DNA of 49,440 nucleotides from positions 1 to 49,440 of the forward strand of contig JBDRHL010000026.1 of NCBI GenBank assembly GCA_043816955.1, in the 5' to 3' direction. Below, piece by piece: positions 9,071 to 17,860 of this stretch (its first letter is position 1; each line of letters starts with the position of its first letter). The position numbers and the translations under genes are program-made. Below the pieces are notes generated by a model that saw only the letters and a list, made by a program, of their open reading frames with translations, had not been told where the DNA came from and made no database searches. The DNA is from JBDRHL01 sp043816955 (lineage in GTDB: Bacteria; Planctomycetota; Phycisphaerae; Sedimentisphaerales; CAYZTY01).

Positions 9071-10792
9071 TTACTCACTGTTTATCTCCGGTTGATTTTG
9101 CAGACGGAAGACATTCACATATCTGTCGTTGCCGCCCAGGCGGGTGATGAATTTATATGGGCCGACGTCATGCGGACGGGCGAGCATAGCAATATTCCCG
9201 AGCTTCCAGAGCTTGTAGTATCTTGAGGCCGGGTTGTTTCCCAGCCGCGAATCCCACACTACATAAGTGATGTTTTCCCTGGCGCAATTGGCGGTAAATT
9301 CAGCGGGACTTTCGCCTGCGATGTCACAGGGAGAAAGAAAATTGTTTTTGTATTTCTGGGCCAGGACTCTCAGCAGGTGCGACATCGAACAGACCAGCTT
9401 TTCGTCAGGTTTTGCATTGCTGAGATACCAGTCAGTCAGAAATTTGAATTCGATATCACGCTGGCCGTTGCCCATAACCCGCGCTAGTATCAATTGATTA
9501 GAGGCAATCATCAGGCACATTACCGCTGCGACTGCAAACCGTCTGGTAAGGGCCGCTGTGTTCTTGATAATAATCTGAGCGATCATCACAGCAAGTACAA
9601 AGCCGATGGTAACTTCCGCAAAGTGTACCGATTTTTCGCTGATCCTTTCCATGCTGGCTGTAAGCTGCAGCAGCGAGCCTGCCCATAAGCCGGCAATAAT
9701 TATAATGCTGATTCGAAGCGGTACAAGCAGTGTCTCTGTGATGCGTAGTTTTCGCACGAATATCTGCCGGAGATTCTCCAGGCCGAACATGCATATCAGC
9801 AGTGCAATCCAGTGAACGGTTGTGCAGACTCTGTGAAAAACGAAGGAATGAACAGCGTGAACAAATATATAAGGCACTATGAAAATCAGCATTGCTGGTA
9901 TATTCCAGTTGCGCTTGTAGAACCCATAGAAGCTGCCGAACACAAAAGCAGCCGTTGCGACGATTTTACTGGTTGCGAAGATGACAGCCGCCAGACTCTC
10001 GGATGCATCTGGTAAAGGCATAAATAAAGGCCAAAACGTCGTTTCCCACAGCACCCTGATATATGTTGCCAGAACGATTTTCCCTCCGCTCATGCTGCCG
10101 AGTTCCTTAAGGTAGTGCGTCTGTTCCTGTGAATTCCATGAAAGAATTATGCACAAAAGCCACAGTGCCAGTGGTATTGATGCGACAGCGGCGCAAATTA
10201 ATGCCTTGATCCTTCTGCGTGTCGTTTTGTAGTGTATTATATCTATAATAAATGCAGCCAGTATCAGGGCGGCGCCCTCATATCGCACCATTGTGGTTAT
10301 CGATGCAAAAAGATAACTCCAGGCCGATCGCCGGAAGATAAAGTAGTACGTCAGAAGGACAAAAAACAGCAGTATTGTCTCTGCTGCGGACTCGGTAAGA
10401 AATTTTATCAGCCACGGATTGATCGAAGCAATTATCGCGATCCATACTGCTGCCTTGGGTACGATTTTCTTTCCTAAAAGATATAACAGCACGATACTTA
10501 ATGGATGCAGTACCGCATCTATCAGTCGGGCAGCAGTAAGGTCCGGACAGACCCCGCCGATAAGATAACCAAGTGACACCTGAAGCAGGCCTACAACCGG
10601 TGCTCGTTTGAAGTTGACAGGCAGCCTGAATGACAAAAGATCATGGCCTGTCTGGATAAAATCGGGAAAGTCGGGATTCGGCACAACCTGATGGCCGAAG
10701 TAAAGTACCGAGTGATAAGCCCCTGATGCAAAAAGCAGGGCAAGTATTATAATCTCAAGCAGTTTTTCTTGTTTTTCAGGAATGTGCTTCAT
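9071..10792 (-). CDS. polytopic membrane glycosyltransferase, PMT/ArnT-like (copy 1)
   Basis: A 573-residue integral membrane protein, inferred to transfer a sugar from a polyprenyl-phosphate donor to an extracytoplasmic acceptor. About 11-12 hydrophobic segments are visible. The first loop carries acidic PDFPDFIQTGHDLL, the position where GT39/GT83 enzymes hold catalytic acidic residues. A hydrophilic C-terminal domain (about 440-573) lies outside the membrane. The start at 10792 overlaps the end of the GT2 gene by 17 nt; the longer frame to 10843 overlaps more deeply. It is a clear paralogue of the product of 11504-13294: shared YFGHQ(V/L)VP, the TGHxLLSxxLPxxFKRxPVxGLLQ block, and a similar C-terminus ending in VNVF. 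Donor and acceptor are unknown. Confidence 0.75.
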   Translation of the reverse strand: MKHIPEKQEKLLEIIILALLFASGAYHSVLYFGHQVVPNPDFPDFIQTGHDLLSFRLPVNFKRAPVVGLLQVSLGYLIGGVCPDLTAARLIDAVLHPLSIVLLYLLGKKIVPKAAVWIAIIASINPWLIKFLTESAAETILLFFVLLTYYFIFRRSAWSYLFASITTMVRYEGAALILAAFIIDIIHYKTTRRRIKALICAAVASIPLALWLLCIILSWNSQEQTHYLKELGSMSGGKIVLATYIRVLWETTFWPLFMPLPDASESLAAVIFATSKIVATAAFVFGSFYGFYKRNWNIPAMLIFIVPYIFVHAVHSFVFHRVCTTVHWIALLICMFGLENLRQIFVRKLRITETLLVPLRISIIIIAGLWAGSLLQLTASMERISEKSVHFAEVTIGFVLAVMIAQIIIKNTAALTRRFAVAAVMCLMIASNQLILARVMGNGQRDIEFKFLTDWYLSNAKPDEKLVCSMSHLLRVLAQKYKNNFLSPCDIAGESPAEFTANCARENITYVVWDSRLGNNPASRYYKLWKLGNIAMLARPHDVGPYKFITRLGGNDRYVNVFRLQNQPEINSE

Positions 10793-11507
10793 CGTGAGTC
10801 TCTTGGCTGTGAGGGGATTTGTAAAAAAGGTTGTATTTAACAATCGCTCTTATTGCCGAGATAGCATCAGCGAAACCGATTTTTTTACCCTGGCTGTAAG
10901 ATCGCGGCGAATATGAGATGGAAACCTCGTATATCCTGCATTTTATCTTAGCGATCTTGGCGGTTATTTCCGGCTCGATGCCGAACCTGTTTTCTTCTAT
11001 CGTAATCGATTTGATAATATTACTTCTGAACGCTTTGTAACATGTTTCCATATCCGTCAGGGAAATATCCGCGAACATATTTGAAAGTGTTGTGAGGAAT
11101 TTGTTGGCCATTGTGTGCCAGTATCCAAGTACCATATGCTGCCCGTTGGCGGCGAATCGTGAGCCATAAACGACATCTGCTTTTCCGAGTATAATCGGCT
11201 CAATTACCTTTGGTATCTCCGCTGGATCATATTCCAGGTCGGCATCCTGGATGATCAGGATATCACCCGTTGCTGCTTCGATGCCCGCCCTTATTGCCGC
11301 GCCTTTGCCGTGATTACGGCCCAGATAGATGACTTTGTCTACAACTTTTTCGATTTTGTTTTTGAGGATTTCGGTTGTACCATCGGTTGAGCAGTCATCG
11401 ACAACAATTATCTCCCTGCTGCCCGCAGGGCTGTGCCTTACGGTGTTTACAACACTTTCAATTGTGTTGACTTCGTTGTAGCACGGGATAACAATGGTCA
11501 GCTTCAT
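10776..11507 (-). CDS. GT2 glycosyltransferase, dolichyl/polyprenyl-phosphate mannose synthase-like
   Basis: A 243-residue GT-A enzyme expected to make a polyprenyl-phosphate-linked hexose from an NDP-sugar at the cytoplasmic face. It starts MKLTIVIPCYNE, has the VVDDCSTDGT motif, the GKGAAIRAGIEAATGD stretch and the metal-binding QDADLEYDP. No C-terminal membrane anchor is visible, so it resembles soluble DPM1-type synthases. It is flanked on both sides by PMT-like membrane transferases and overlaps the upstream one by 4 nt (ATGA). This suggests it supplies the lipid-linked sugar donor that those transferases use. Confidence 0.85.
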   Translation of the reverse strand: MKLTIVIPCYNEVNTIESVVNTVRHSPAGSREIIVVDDCSTDGTTEILKNKIEKVVDKVIYLGRNHGKGAAIRAGIEAATGDILIIQDADLEYDPAEIPKVIEPIILGKADVVYGSRFAANGQHMVLGYWHTMANKFLTTLSNMFADISLTDMETCYKAFRSNIIKSITIEENRFGIEPEITAKIAKIKCRIYEVSISYSPRSYSQGKKIGFADAISAIRAIVKYNLFYKSPHSQETHDEAHS

Positions 11508-13294
11508 TTTGTCCCTCCCGAATAGGTTGTATAGGAAAGTTCATGGTTTTGTTTAAGCGACCCTTCTTGGTCGTTCCCGCACAGCTTGAATACATTTATC
11601 CAGCCTTCGTGCGTCGTGATCTGCGTTATGAACTGGAAAGGTTCGACATCCTGAGTCTTATTGAGCATCGCGATATTGTCCAGCCGGTTCATTTTGTAGT
11701 TTTCCGTATCCTGGTTAAACATTTCCCGCGAGGCCCAGACAATATAGGTTATCTTGCTGTCATAGCATTTCTGCAGAAACTCCTGATAGCTCTGGGCTAT
11801 AGGTATTCCGACGAAGCAATCCTTGTACTGAGGTGCGAAAATGCCTAAGGTTTCAAACATGTAGCAGGACATTTTTTCGCCGCCAGCGTTAGCTGAATAC
11901 CACTCGGCTAAAAGCTTGAACTCCCTGTCCCTTTGGCCGTTCCCTACGACCTGAACGAGGACAAACTGATTGGAAACAATGAGCAGGGATGACAGCATCA
12001 GCACGGAAAAATTGCGCAGCAGCGTTGTGTTAAGTATAAATATGCGACCGACAAAAAGGACCAGCACAAGTATCATTGCCGCGTATGGCACGTGAGCTGA
12101 TACCGGGCTTCTCATCGCTATCCTCGGCAGATAGGGCATGAGTGAAAATGACCAAAAAAATGCCGACAGCGTTACCACGGCAAGCAAACCGGAGATGACC
12201 GGCCTGGGAATCGGGTATCTGCCTGCTATAATATTCCAGCCGCTTTCCAGGCCGTAAAAGCATATAAAAAGTGCAATCCAGAAAGTCATGATATGGTAGC
12301 GGTGCAGTGGATATGGATATCGCGCGTGAAGCAGAAAATACGGCAGAAAAAAACATAATAAGGCCGGGATTTTCCATTGTCGTTTGTATAATCCATATCC
12401 ACACCCGAAGAAAAAGCTCGCAGTTGCTATAATTTTGTTTATAAGCATTAACGCGTTGACAAAACCGGCGCCTGCATTCGGATAAGGCATCAGCAGCGGG
12501 CGGAATCCCATCTGCCACAGTAGTTTCATATGCCTGATTATGCCGGTTCTTTCTGCAAGCGGTTCGCCGAAGAGATTTTCATAGTCGGTCGTAAAAACGT
12601 TAAGATAATGGGCCATCCCCTGACTTCGCCACTTCAGCAGCGTCCCCAGCATCCATAATACCAGTGGCATCGCCGCCAGAGACGAATAAACAATCGCTTT
12701 TATCCTCTCTTTGGCTTGCTTATTTTGAATAATGTCCGTTACCAGAGCAGCCAGGATAAGCGCCGCACCTTCGTAGCGGACCATCATGGTTATTGATGCG
12801 AAAAAATAGCTCCATCGCGAACCCCGCAATATGAAATAGAATGTAAGCAGCATGAAGAACAGCAGCGCTGTTTCTGCTATAGGTTCTGTCTGCATGTAAA
12901 CGACCCACGGGTTTATTGCTGCGATTATCGCCAGCGGCAGGGCGGCTTTTCCGATTATTTTCCTGCCAACGAGCCACAGCAGAATAATATTGAGCGGATA
13001 CAGTATTGAATTAAGCAGCCAGCCTGCCGTCAGATCGGCATGCGGGCTTTTTACCAGGTAAGACAGGGACGCCTGCAGCAGTCCCAGGACGGGCACACGT
13101 TTGAAATCCTCGGGCAGTTTCAGAGACAGCAGCAGATGGCCCGTTTTTACAAACAGCGGAAAATCCGATATGGGGACAAGCTGATGCCCAAAATACCTGA
13201 TAGTGTGATAAACCCCGAAAACAAGAAGAGCTGTCGCTGTGAAGATATCAAAATATCTTTGCCGTTTGTCCAATTCCGAGAGCTTGATTTTCAT
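11504..13294 (-). CDS. polytopic membrane glycosyltransferase, PMT/ArnT-like (copy 2)
   Basis: A 596-residue paralogue of the product of 9071-10792 with the same architecture: an acidic first loop (ISDFPLFVKTGHLLL), many transmembrane segments to about residue 450, and a soluble C-terminal domain. The matching C-terminal blocks (YIVWASRE..., DNIAMLN, ...FITQIT..., INVFKL) show that the whole gene was duplicated rather than one domain. The start at 13294 follows AGGAAGGAT. The stop overlaps the GT2 start by 4 nt. It is presumed to use the polyprenyl-phosphate sugar made by the GT2; the acceptor is unknown. Confidence 0.75.
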   Translation of the reverse strand: MKIKLSELDKRQRYFDIFTATALLVFGVYHTIRYFGHQLVPISDFPLFVKTGHLLLSLKLPEDFKRVPVLGLLQASLSYLVKSPHADLTAGWLLNSILYPLNIILLWLVGRKIIGKAALPLAIIAAINPWVVYMQTEPIAETALLFFMLLTFYFILRGSRWSYFFASITMMVRYEGAALILAALVTDIIQNKQAKERIKAIVYSSLAAMPLVLWMLGTLLKWRSQGMAHYLNVFTTDYENLFGEPLAERTGIIRHMKLLWQMGFRPLLMPYPNAGAGFVNALMLINKIIATASFFFGCGYGLYKRQWKIPALLCFFLPYFLLHARYPYPLHRYHIMTFWIALFICFYGLESGWNIIAGRYPIPRPVISGLLAVVTLSAFFWSFSLMPYLPRIAMRSPVSAHVPYAAMILVLVLFVGRIFILNTTLLRNFSVLMLSSLLIVSNQFVLVQVVGNGQRDREFKLLAEWYSANAGGEKMSCYMFETLGIFAPQYKDCFVGIPIAQSYQEFLQKCYDSKITYIVWASREMFNQDTENYKMNRLDNIAMLNKTQDVEPFQFITQITTHEGWINVFKLCGNDQEGSLKQNHELSYTTYSGGTK

Positions 13295-13315
13295 AGCATC
13301 CTTCCTGAATGTTAG

Positions 13316-14095
13316 TTAGGCCTTTTGCAGTTTTATTGTCTGGAACATGCCCAGCAGGTTGTTAGCAGGCTGAATAATCTGCTCGAAAATCTTTATGATT
13401 GGATAGCAGCAGCCGGGCAGCAGTTGCGGCAGTGTAAAACCACCGCTGAGAAGATAACCAAAGGGAGTATGGTTGAAAATGTCGACGATCTTAAGGTCGG
13501 GAAATTTCTGCTGAAATATTTTTCTGTCCCGGTTGAAAATGATCCAGCCGATCGCGCCGTTGCCCTGTGAGAGAGGCCCCTGTTTCTCCAGCCCCCATGT
13601 CCCCCGGGTATCGAAATCCTCGTGGTGAAAGTTTTTGTATATGAACTTTGCCATGGCGGTATTGGCTGGTTCAATCATGACAATTCTGCCTGAAGGCTTC
13701 AGGCACCGGGCAGCTTCGCTAAAAAAGGCACTCGAATCGGCAATATGATGGAGCACGTCGATCATTACAAAGGCATCCACACTTCTGTCTTCAAATGGTA
13801 TCTGTTCTGCCGAAAAGACCATATCCACGCCCGGCAAATCGAGAATATCGGATGTAACAGCATTTGGAATTACTTTCTTGATAAACCCGCAGCCGCTGCC
13901 CAGCTCGACGATGATTTTATTCTGATAACCCGGCACAGCATCCCGCAGCTGGTTGTAAAAATCGGTGTACAGCCTTTTGAGAAAATCTTTCTGCTGCAGG
14001 ATTTCTCCATGTACCTGTGTTGCAGAAGGATCATCTAGATCAACAATCCCTTTGATCTGTACCGGCTGAAACCATTGGACAATTTCCCTGATCAT
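13316..14095 (-). CDS. class I SAM-dependent methyltransferase
   Basis: A 259-residue methyltransferase likely modifying a glycan or lipid intermediate. The SAM-binding glycine loop is visible (VELGSGCGFIKKV), followed by VDAFVMIDVLHHIADSSAFFSEAARCLKPSGRIVMIEP, the typical motif II-III region of Methyltransf_11/25 enzymes. The start at 14095 gives a 4-nt ATGA overlap with the upstream methyltransferase-GT2 gene. A longer start at 14119 is possible but overlaps more. The C-terminal region (about 180-259) is less conserved and contains a Pro/Gly-rich hydrophobic stretch. The substrate cannot be deduced. Confidence 0.8.
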   Translation of the reverse strand: MIREIVQWFQPVQIKGIVDLDDPSATQVHGEILQQKDFLKRLYTDFYNQLRDAVPGYQNKIIVELGSGCGFIKKVIPNAVTSDILDLPGVDMVFSAEQIPFEDRSVDAFVMIDVLHHIADSSAFFSEAARCLKPSGRIVMIEPANTAMAKFIYKNFHHEDFDTRGTWGLEKQGPLSQGNGAIGWIIFNRDRKIFQQKFPDLKIVDIFNHTPFGYLLSGGFTLPQLLPGCCYPIIKIFEQIIQPANNLLGMFQTIKLQKA

Positions 14096-15519
14096 TTGAT
14101 TTCTGTCCTGCCCAGCCACTTGAGTTTCTTACATGCCACCCAGCTCATTTTCAGCAACAGCCAGCCGTGCCTGAACCGGCTGATATTTGTTGTCCCGTAT
14201 TTGCGGGCTCGATAGGTTACGGGAATTTCAACAACTTTAAGATTCTGTTTAACCGCTCCGAAGATAAGATCGAAATCGCCGAAAGGATCAAAATCCCCGA
14301 AATACGAGCGGTTCTTTGCGATCAGATCATAGTTTTTTCTGGAGATCATTTTTGTCCCGCAGAGCGTGTCCCTGAATCTCTGCTCCAGCAGCCAGCTGAA
14401 TAACAAACCGAAAAACTTGTTGCCCAGCAGATTCAGAAACCTCATGGCCTGCTTTTCCATGGGATATACCAGCCGTGAGCCGTTGATGTACTCACCCTTG
14501 CCGTCTCGCAGAGCCCTGAAGAACTTCGGCAGATCTTCCGGCGGCGCTGTCAGGTCCGCATCCTGAATGACCAGCACATCACCGGTAGCCGCCTCAAAAC
14601 CTTTTCTGACGGCATCACCTTTGCCGACCCCGTCGCCCTGGTGCATCAGCCGGATTTTCAGGTGTGGATTTTCCCTGATGTGTCGTTCTATTTCTTCAGT
14701 GGTCCCATCCGTGCTGCTGCCGTCGACGAAGATTATCTCCGTTTCACGACCCATCTGCGGGATATGTCTTATCGCGTCCCTGATGTTGCCGCGTTCGTTT
14801 CTGCAGGGCACTATAACCGAAACGGATAGCTCTTCATTACCCTTTGTTCTTGGCACAGGTCTTGCTATCACCAGATTTATCAGGTTTAGCATCCGGAACA
14901 CAGGCAGCGGTGAAAGCAGATAATTGCACAGCGTTGTAAAAGGAAAAATCCTTTTCGGAAGCATCAGGTATGAGCTGGTCCGGATAATATCAAAGTTGCT
15001 CAACCGAAGAAGGTTTGCAATATCTTCCGTTGGCAGCCAGTTCTGGTATGAACATGGCCGGCGAATTCTCACCAGCGAACCTAATCGCAACAGGCCTTCC
15101 CACAGGTAATTGTAATAGGTAATTACAATACGTGTATTTTCTTCGGTTGCTGCCCAGGCGCGTTCGAAAACCTGCTGGATATCGCGCCACCTGCCTAGCG
15201 AATTGCTGATCAGGATATAATCAAATTTTTCGTTCAGGTTCAGTTCGGCGGGGTCCGCTGCATGAAATATTAAATCCCCGAACCGTTTTCGGGCTAATTC
15301 GATTGCTGCCGGGTCAGGATCGATTCCGACACCATAGGCCGGCTTAACCGAGGCTAGCAGCTCCCCGCATTCACAGCCGAGATGCAGTACCCGGCTGTTG
15401 GGCCTGACAATCGAGCGGTATATCCTCTTCAGCCAGCCATAGTAATATCTGTTGCGTTTGCGCCAGCGAAGCAACTGATCTTCAGTCGTTATTCGGACGG
15501 TATTTGCCGTATTAACCAT
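14092..15519 (-). CDS. fusion protein: SAM methyltransferase plus GT2 glycosyltransferase
   Basis: A 475-residue bifunctional-looking protein. The N-terminal half has a class I methyltransferase fold (RVLHLGCECGELL, then YGVGIDPDPAAIELARKRFG). The C-terminal half is a GT2 domain (SVIVPCRNERGNI, FVDGSSTDGT, VIQDADLTAPPEDL, NGSRLVY, LCGTKM) of the DPM1/DPG-synthase type. No frame break lies between the halves, so the fusion is real in this sequence. The start is uncertain: 15519 gives a normal methyltransferase N-terminus, while 15597 would add 26 mostly hydrophobic residues; neither has a strong ribosome binding site. The methyltransferase catalytic loop reads GCECG, slightly unusual beside GxGxG. 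It heads the leftward glycan arm. Confidence 0.8.
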   Translation of the reverse strand: MVNTANTVRITTEDQLLRWRKRNRYYYGWLKRIYRSIVRPNSRVLHLGCECGELLASVKPAYGVGIDPDPAAIELARKRFGDLIFHAADPAELNLNEKFDYILISNSLGRWRDIQQVFERAWAATEENTRIVITYYNYLWEGLLRLGSLVRIRRPCSYQNWLPTEDIANLLRLSNFDIIRTSSYLMLPKRIFPFTTLCNYLLSPLPVFRMLNLINLVIARPVPRTKGNEELSVSVIVPCRNERGNIRDAIRHIPQMGRETEIIFVDGSSTDGTTEEIERHIRENPHLKIRLMHQGDGVGKGDAVRKGFEAATGDVLVIQDADLTAPPEDLPKFFRALRDGKGEYINGSRLVYPMEKQAMRFLNLLGNKFFGLLFSWLLEQRFRDTLCGTKMISRKNYDLIAKNRSYFGDFDPFGDFDLIFGAVKQNLKVVEIPVTYRARKYGTTNISRFRHGWLLLKMSWVACKKLKWLGRTEIK

Positions 15520-15746
15520 GAAAAAGAAATAACCTGTTGCCGGCGTAAATAAAGTAAAAGAAAAGTAAAAAATCTGTTCACCGCACAAATCTGGCATGTT
15601 GCCCCGGCTTCATCCGGCTGCATTTATGATTTTACCAAACATTTACTTACAAAATTTCTGTTGTTTGAAGATGATCTCAGAGGGGCAGGACCGCCCCTTT
15701 TGTTTAGATAACGCAATGATTCAAAAATCTGTGGAGATCGGCAGAT

Positions 15747-16874
15747 TTGAAAATACTGATGGCCAATTACGAATTCCCACCGATAGGAGGTGGAGCAGGC
15801 AATGCACATCTTTGCCTGCTGAAAGAGTACGCATGCATCGATGATCTTGAAGTGGATGTTTTAACTTCCGCGCCCAAACCGGGTTTTACTATCGAAAAAT
15901 TTTCGAGAAATATAACTATATATAAAGTAGGGCTGCATAAAAAAGACCTCCACTTTTGGCGCAAGATCGAAGTGATCGAATGGCTTCTCAAGGCCGAGTT
16001 TCATTATCGCGGGCTTCTCAGGCAAAACCATTATGATCTGGCACATGCTTTTTTTGCCTTCCCCACTGCCTGGCTTTGCTATCGTTATGCCGCTAGGCTG
16101 CCGTATATTATTTCTCTTCGGGGTTCGGATGTACCTGGTTTGAATCCGCGTCTGGCACTTGATTATAAACTTCTGGCGCCTGTGTTCCGACAGATATGGA
16201 AAAATGCCGTCGCCATAGTTGCCTGTAGCGAAGGGCTTCGTAAACGAGCACTGCAGTTTTTGTCTACTGTTGATATAGATGTCATCCCGAACGGGGTGGA
16301 TATAAGCAGATTCAGCCAATCGCACCCCAGAGACAACCTGCAGATATTTCGGCTGCTAACCGTTGGCAGGCTCTCGGCAAGCAAACGCATCGAGCTTCTT
16401 ATTGCCGCTGTTGCGCAGATGAATAAAAAATATCCCGGAATTACGCTGACCATCGCGGGCGGGGGGGGCCTGCAGGAAAACCTGCGAAAGATTGTTGAAC
16501 AAAGCCGCCTGCAGGGCATTGTCAGAATACTTGGATGGATTCCTTCCTGGAAGATGCCCCAATTGTATCAACAGCATGATTTGTTTGTCTCTGCTACAGC
16601 GCAGGAGGGGATGAGCAACGCGATGCTGGAAGCGATGGCCTCAGGCCTGCCTGTGGTTACAACCGCCTGTGAAGGCACCGACGAGTTGATAACTGACAAC
16701 GGCATCGTGGTCAACGACGCCGAACCATCTGCAATAGAGCACGAAATCCTTGCGCTGTTTCATGATCACCAGAAATACATCCGGATGTGTGCCGCTTCGC
16801 GAATAAAAGCTTCGGCATTTCGCTGGGAACGTTTAGCTGGCGAATATCTGGAGACCTGCCGAAGGGCAATTTGA
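15747..16874 (+). CDS. GT4 family glycosyltransferase
   Basis: A 375-residue GT-B retaining glycosyltransferase that adds a sugar from an NDP donor in the cytoplasm. It begins MKILMANYEFPPIGGGAGNA, a typical GT4 N-terminal motif, through a TTG start preceded by GGAG. It also has SLRGSDVPG, VIPNGVDISRFS, the LLTVGRLSASKRIELLI linker to the second Rossmann domain, and the donor-binding EGMSNAMLEAMASGLPVVTT with the E-x7-E pair. It opens the rightward arm of the glycan cluster, 21 nt before the deacetylase gene. Acceptor and sugar are unknown. Confidence 0.9.
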   Translation: MKILMANYEFPPIGGGAGNAHLCLLKEYACIDDLEVDVLTSAPKPGFTIEKFSRNITIYKVGLHKKDLHFWRKIEVIEWLLKAEFHYRGLLRQNHYDLAHAFFAFPTAWLCYRYAARLPYIISLRGSDVPGLNPRLALDYKLLAPVFRQIWKNAVAIVACSEGLRKRALQFLSTVDIDVIPNGVDISRFSQSHPRDNLQIFRLLTVGRLSASKRIELLIAAVAQMNKKYPGITLTIAGGGGLQENLRKIVEQSRLQGIVRILGWIPSWKMPQLYQQHDLFVSATAQEGMSNAMLEAMASGLPVVTTACEGTDELITDNGIVVNDAEPSAIEHEILALFHDHQKYIRMCAASRIKASAFRWERLAGEYLETCRRAI

Positions 16875-16895
16875 TACATTAATAGGATTTTCAAT

Positions 16896-17858
16896 GTGAA
16901 AAGATTTTTTTGCGTAACAATAGATACCGAGCCAGACTGCGATACCCGGTGGAGGCGTTCTGCTCCTTTGTCCTTTGATTCCGTTCTGATTGGTATTGCC
17001 GGGATACTGCGCCCTGTATGGCGAAGGTTTGATATCATGCCGGTGTATTTTGTTTCACCCGAAGTGCTCGACAATAAAGCATGTTGTGAGGTTCTGGGCG
17101 AAGAGATAACTTTGGGGGCTGAAATAGGCGCGCATCTGCACTCGGAATATATCGCCCCTGCCAGGAAATATAAAAAAATTGACGGAACTGTAAGTCTCGA
17201 GTTTCCATGCTATGCATACGATGCGGAAACAGAATCTGCCAAGATAAAAAACCTGACAGAACTGATTGAAAACAAACTAGGGATAAGGCCCGTATCCTAT
17301 CGTGCCGCCAGATATGGTGCAGACCTGGATACGATAAAGAGCCTGGAAAAACTTGGCTACAAGGTCGACAGTTCTGTTACCCCCTGTATAAACTGGTCAT
17401 CCAAAGGCGGGCCGGATCACTCACAAGCCCCGGATCAGCCTTATTTGATATCCGGGGATAACTATTATGCAGCCGGCAGCTCTTCGGTATTGGAGATACC
17501 TATAACGATTTCAAAAAAAAGATTCCCTTTTCCTGTCAACAACTGGCTGCTGTTCCGGTGGCTCAGACCTACACATATGACTGTAATCGAAATGAAGATG
17601 CTTATGAGGGAATTTATAGGCCGTTATGAAAATCCTGTGCTCAATATGATGTTTCATTCGATGGAGATTATACCCAAACGGACACCTTTTGTCAGGACGC
17701 ATCTCGAACAGAAGATGTATTTGTACAGACTTGAAAAAATAATAGAGCAGTTAAGGAAAAATTCCTTTCAGAACAAAACTTTGACAATGGTCTACCAGGA
17801 TAAATATGCGGAATGGAGCCGGGGTAACGCCGCTGCCTCCCGCACAGAGGCAAACTAG
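16896..17858 (+). CDS. polysaccharide deacetylase-like protein
   Basis: A 320-residue protein of the NodB-type carbohydrate esterase fold (WalW-like). It starts at GTG with an AGGA ribosome site: MKRFFCVTIDTEPDCDTRW carries the usual catalytic and metal Asp region, and EIGAHLHSEY supplies the metal-binding His pair. PVSYRAARYG corresponds to the RxPxG motif in altered form, and MMFHSMEII near residue 250 is the C-terminal His motif. Such enzymes remove N-acetyl or O-acyl groups from glycans, but the altered motifs leave substrate and activity open. It sits between the GT4 gene and the amidotransferase in a tight operon. Confidence 0.8.
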   Translation: MKRFFCVTIDTEPDCDTRWRRSAPLSFDSVLIGIAGILRPVWRRFDIMPVYFVSPEVLDNKACCEVLGEEITLGAEIGAHLHSEYIAPARKYKKIDGTVSLEFPCYAYDAETESAKIKNLTELIENKLGIRPVSYRAARYGADLDTIKSLEKLGYKVDSSVTPCINWSSKGGPDHSQAPDQPYLISGDNYYAAGSSSVLEIPITISKKRFPFPVNNWLLFRWLRPTHMTVIEMKMLMREFIGRYENPVLNMMFHSMEIIPKRTPFVRTHLEQKMYLYRLEKIIEQLRKNSFQNKTLTMVYQDKYAEWSRGNAAASRTEAN

Positions 17859-17860
17859 GT

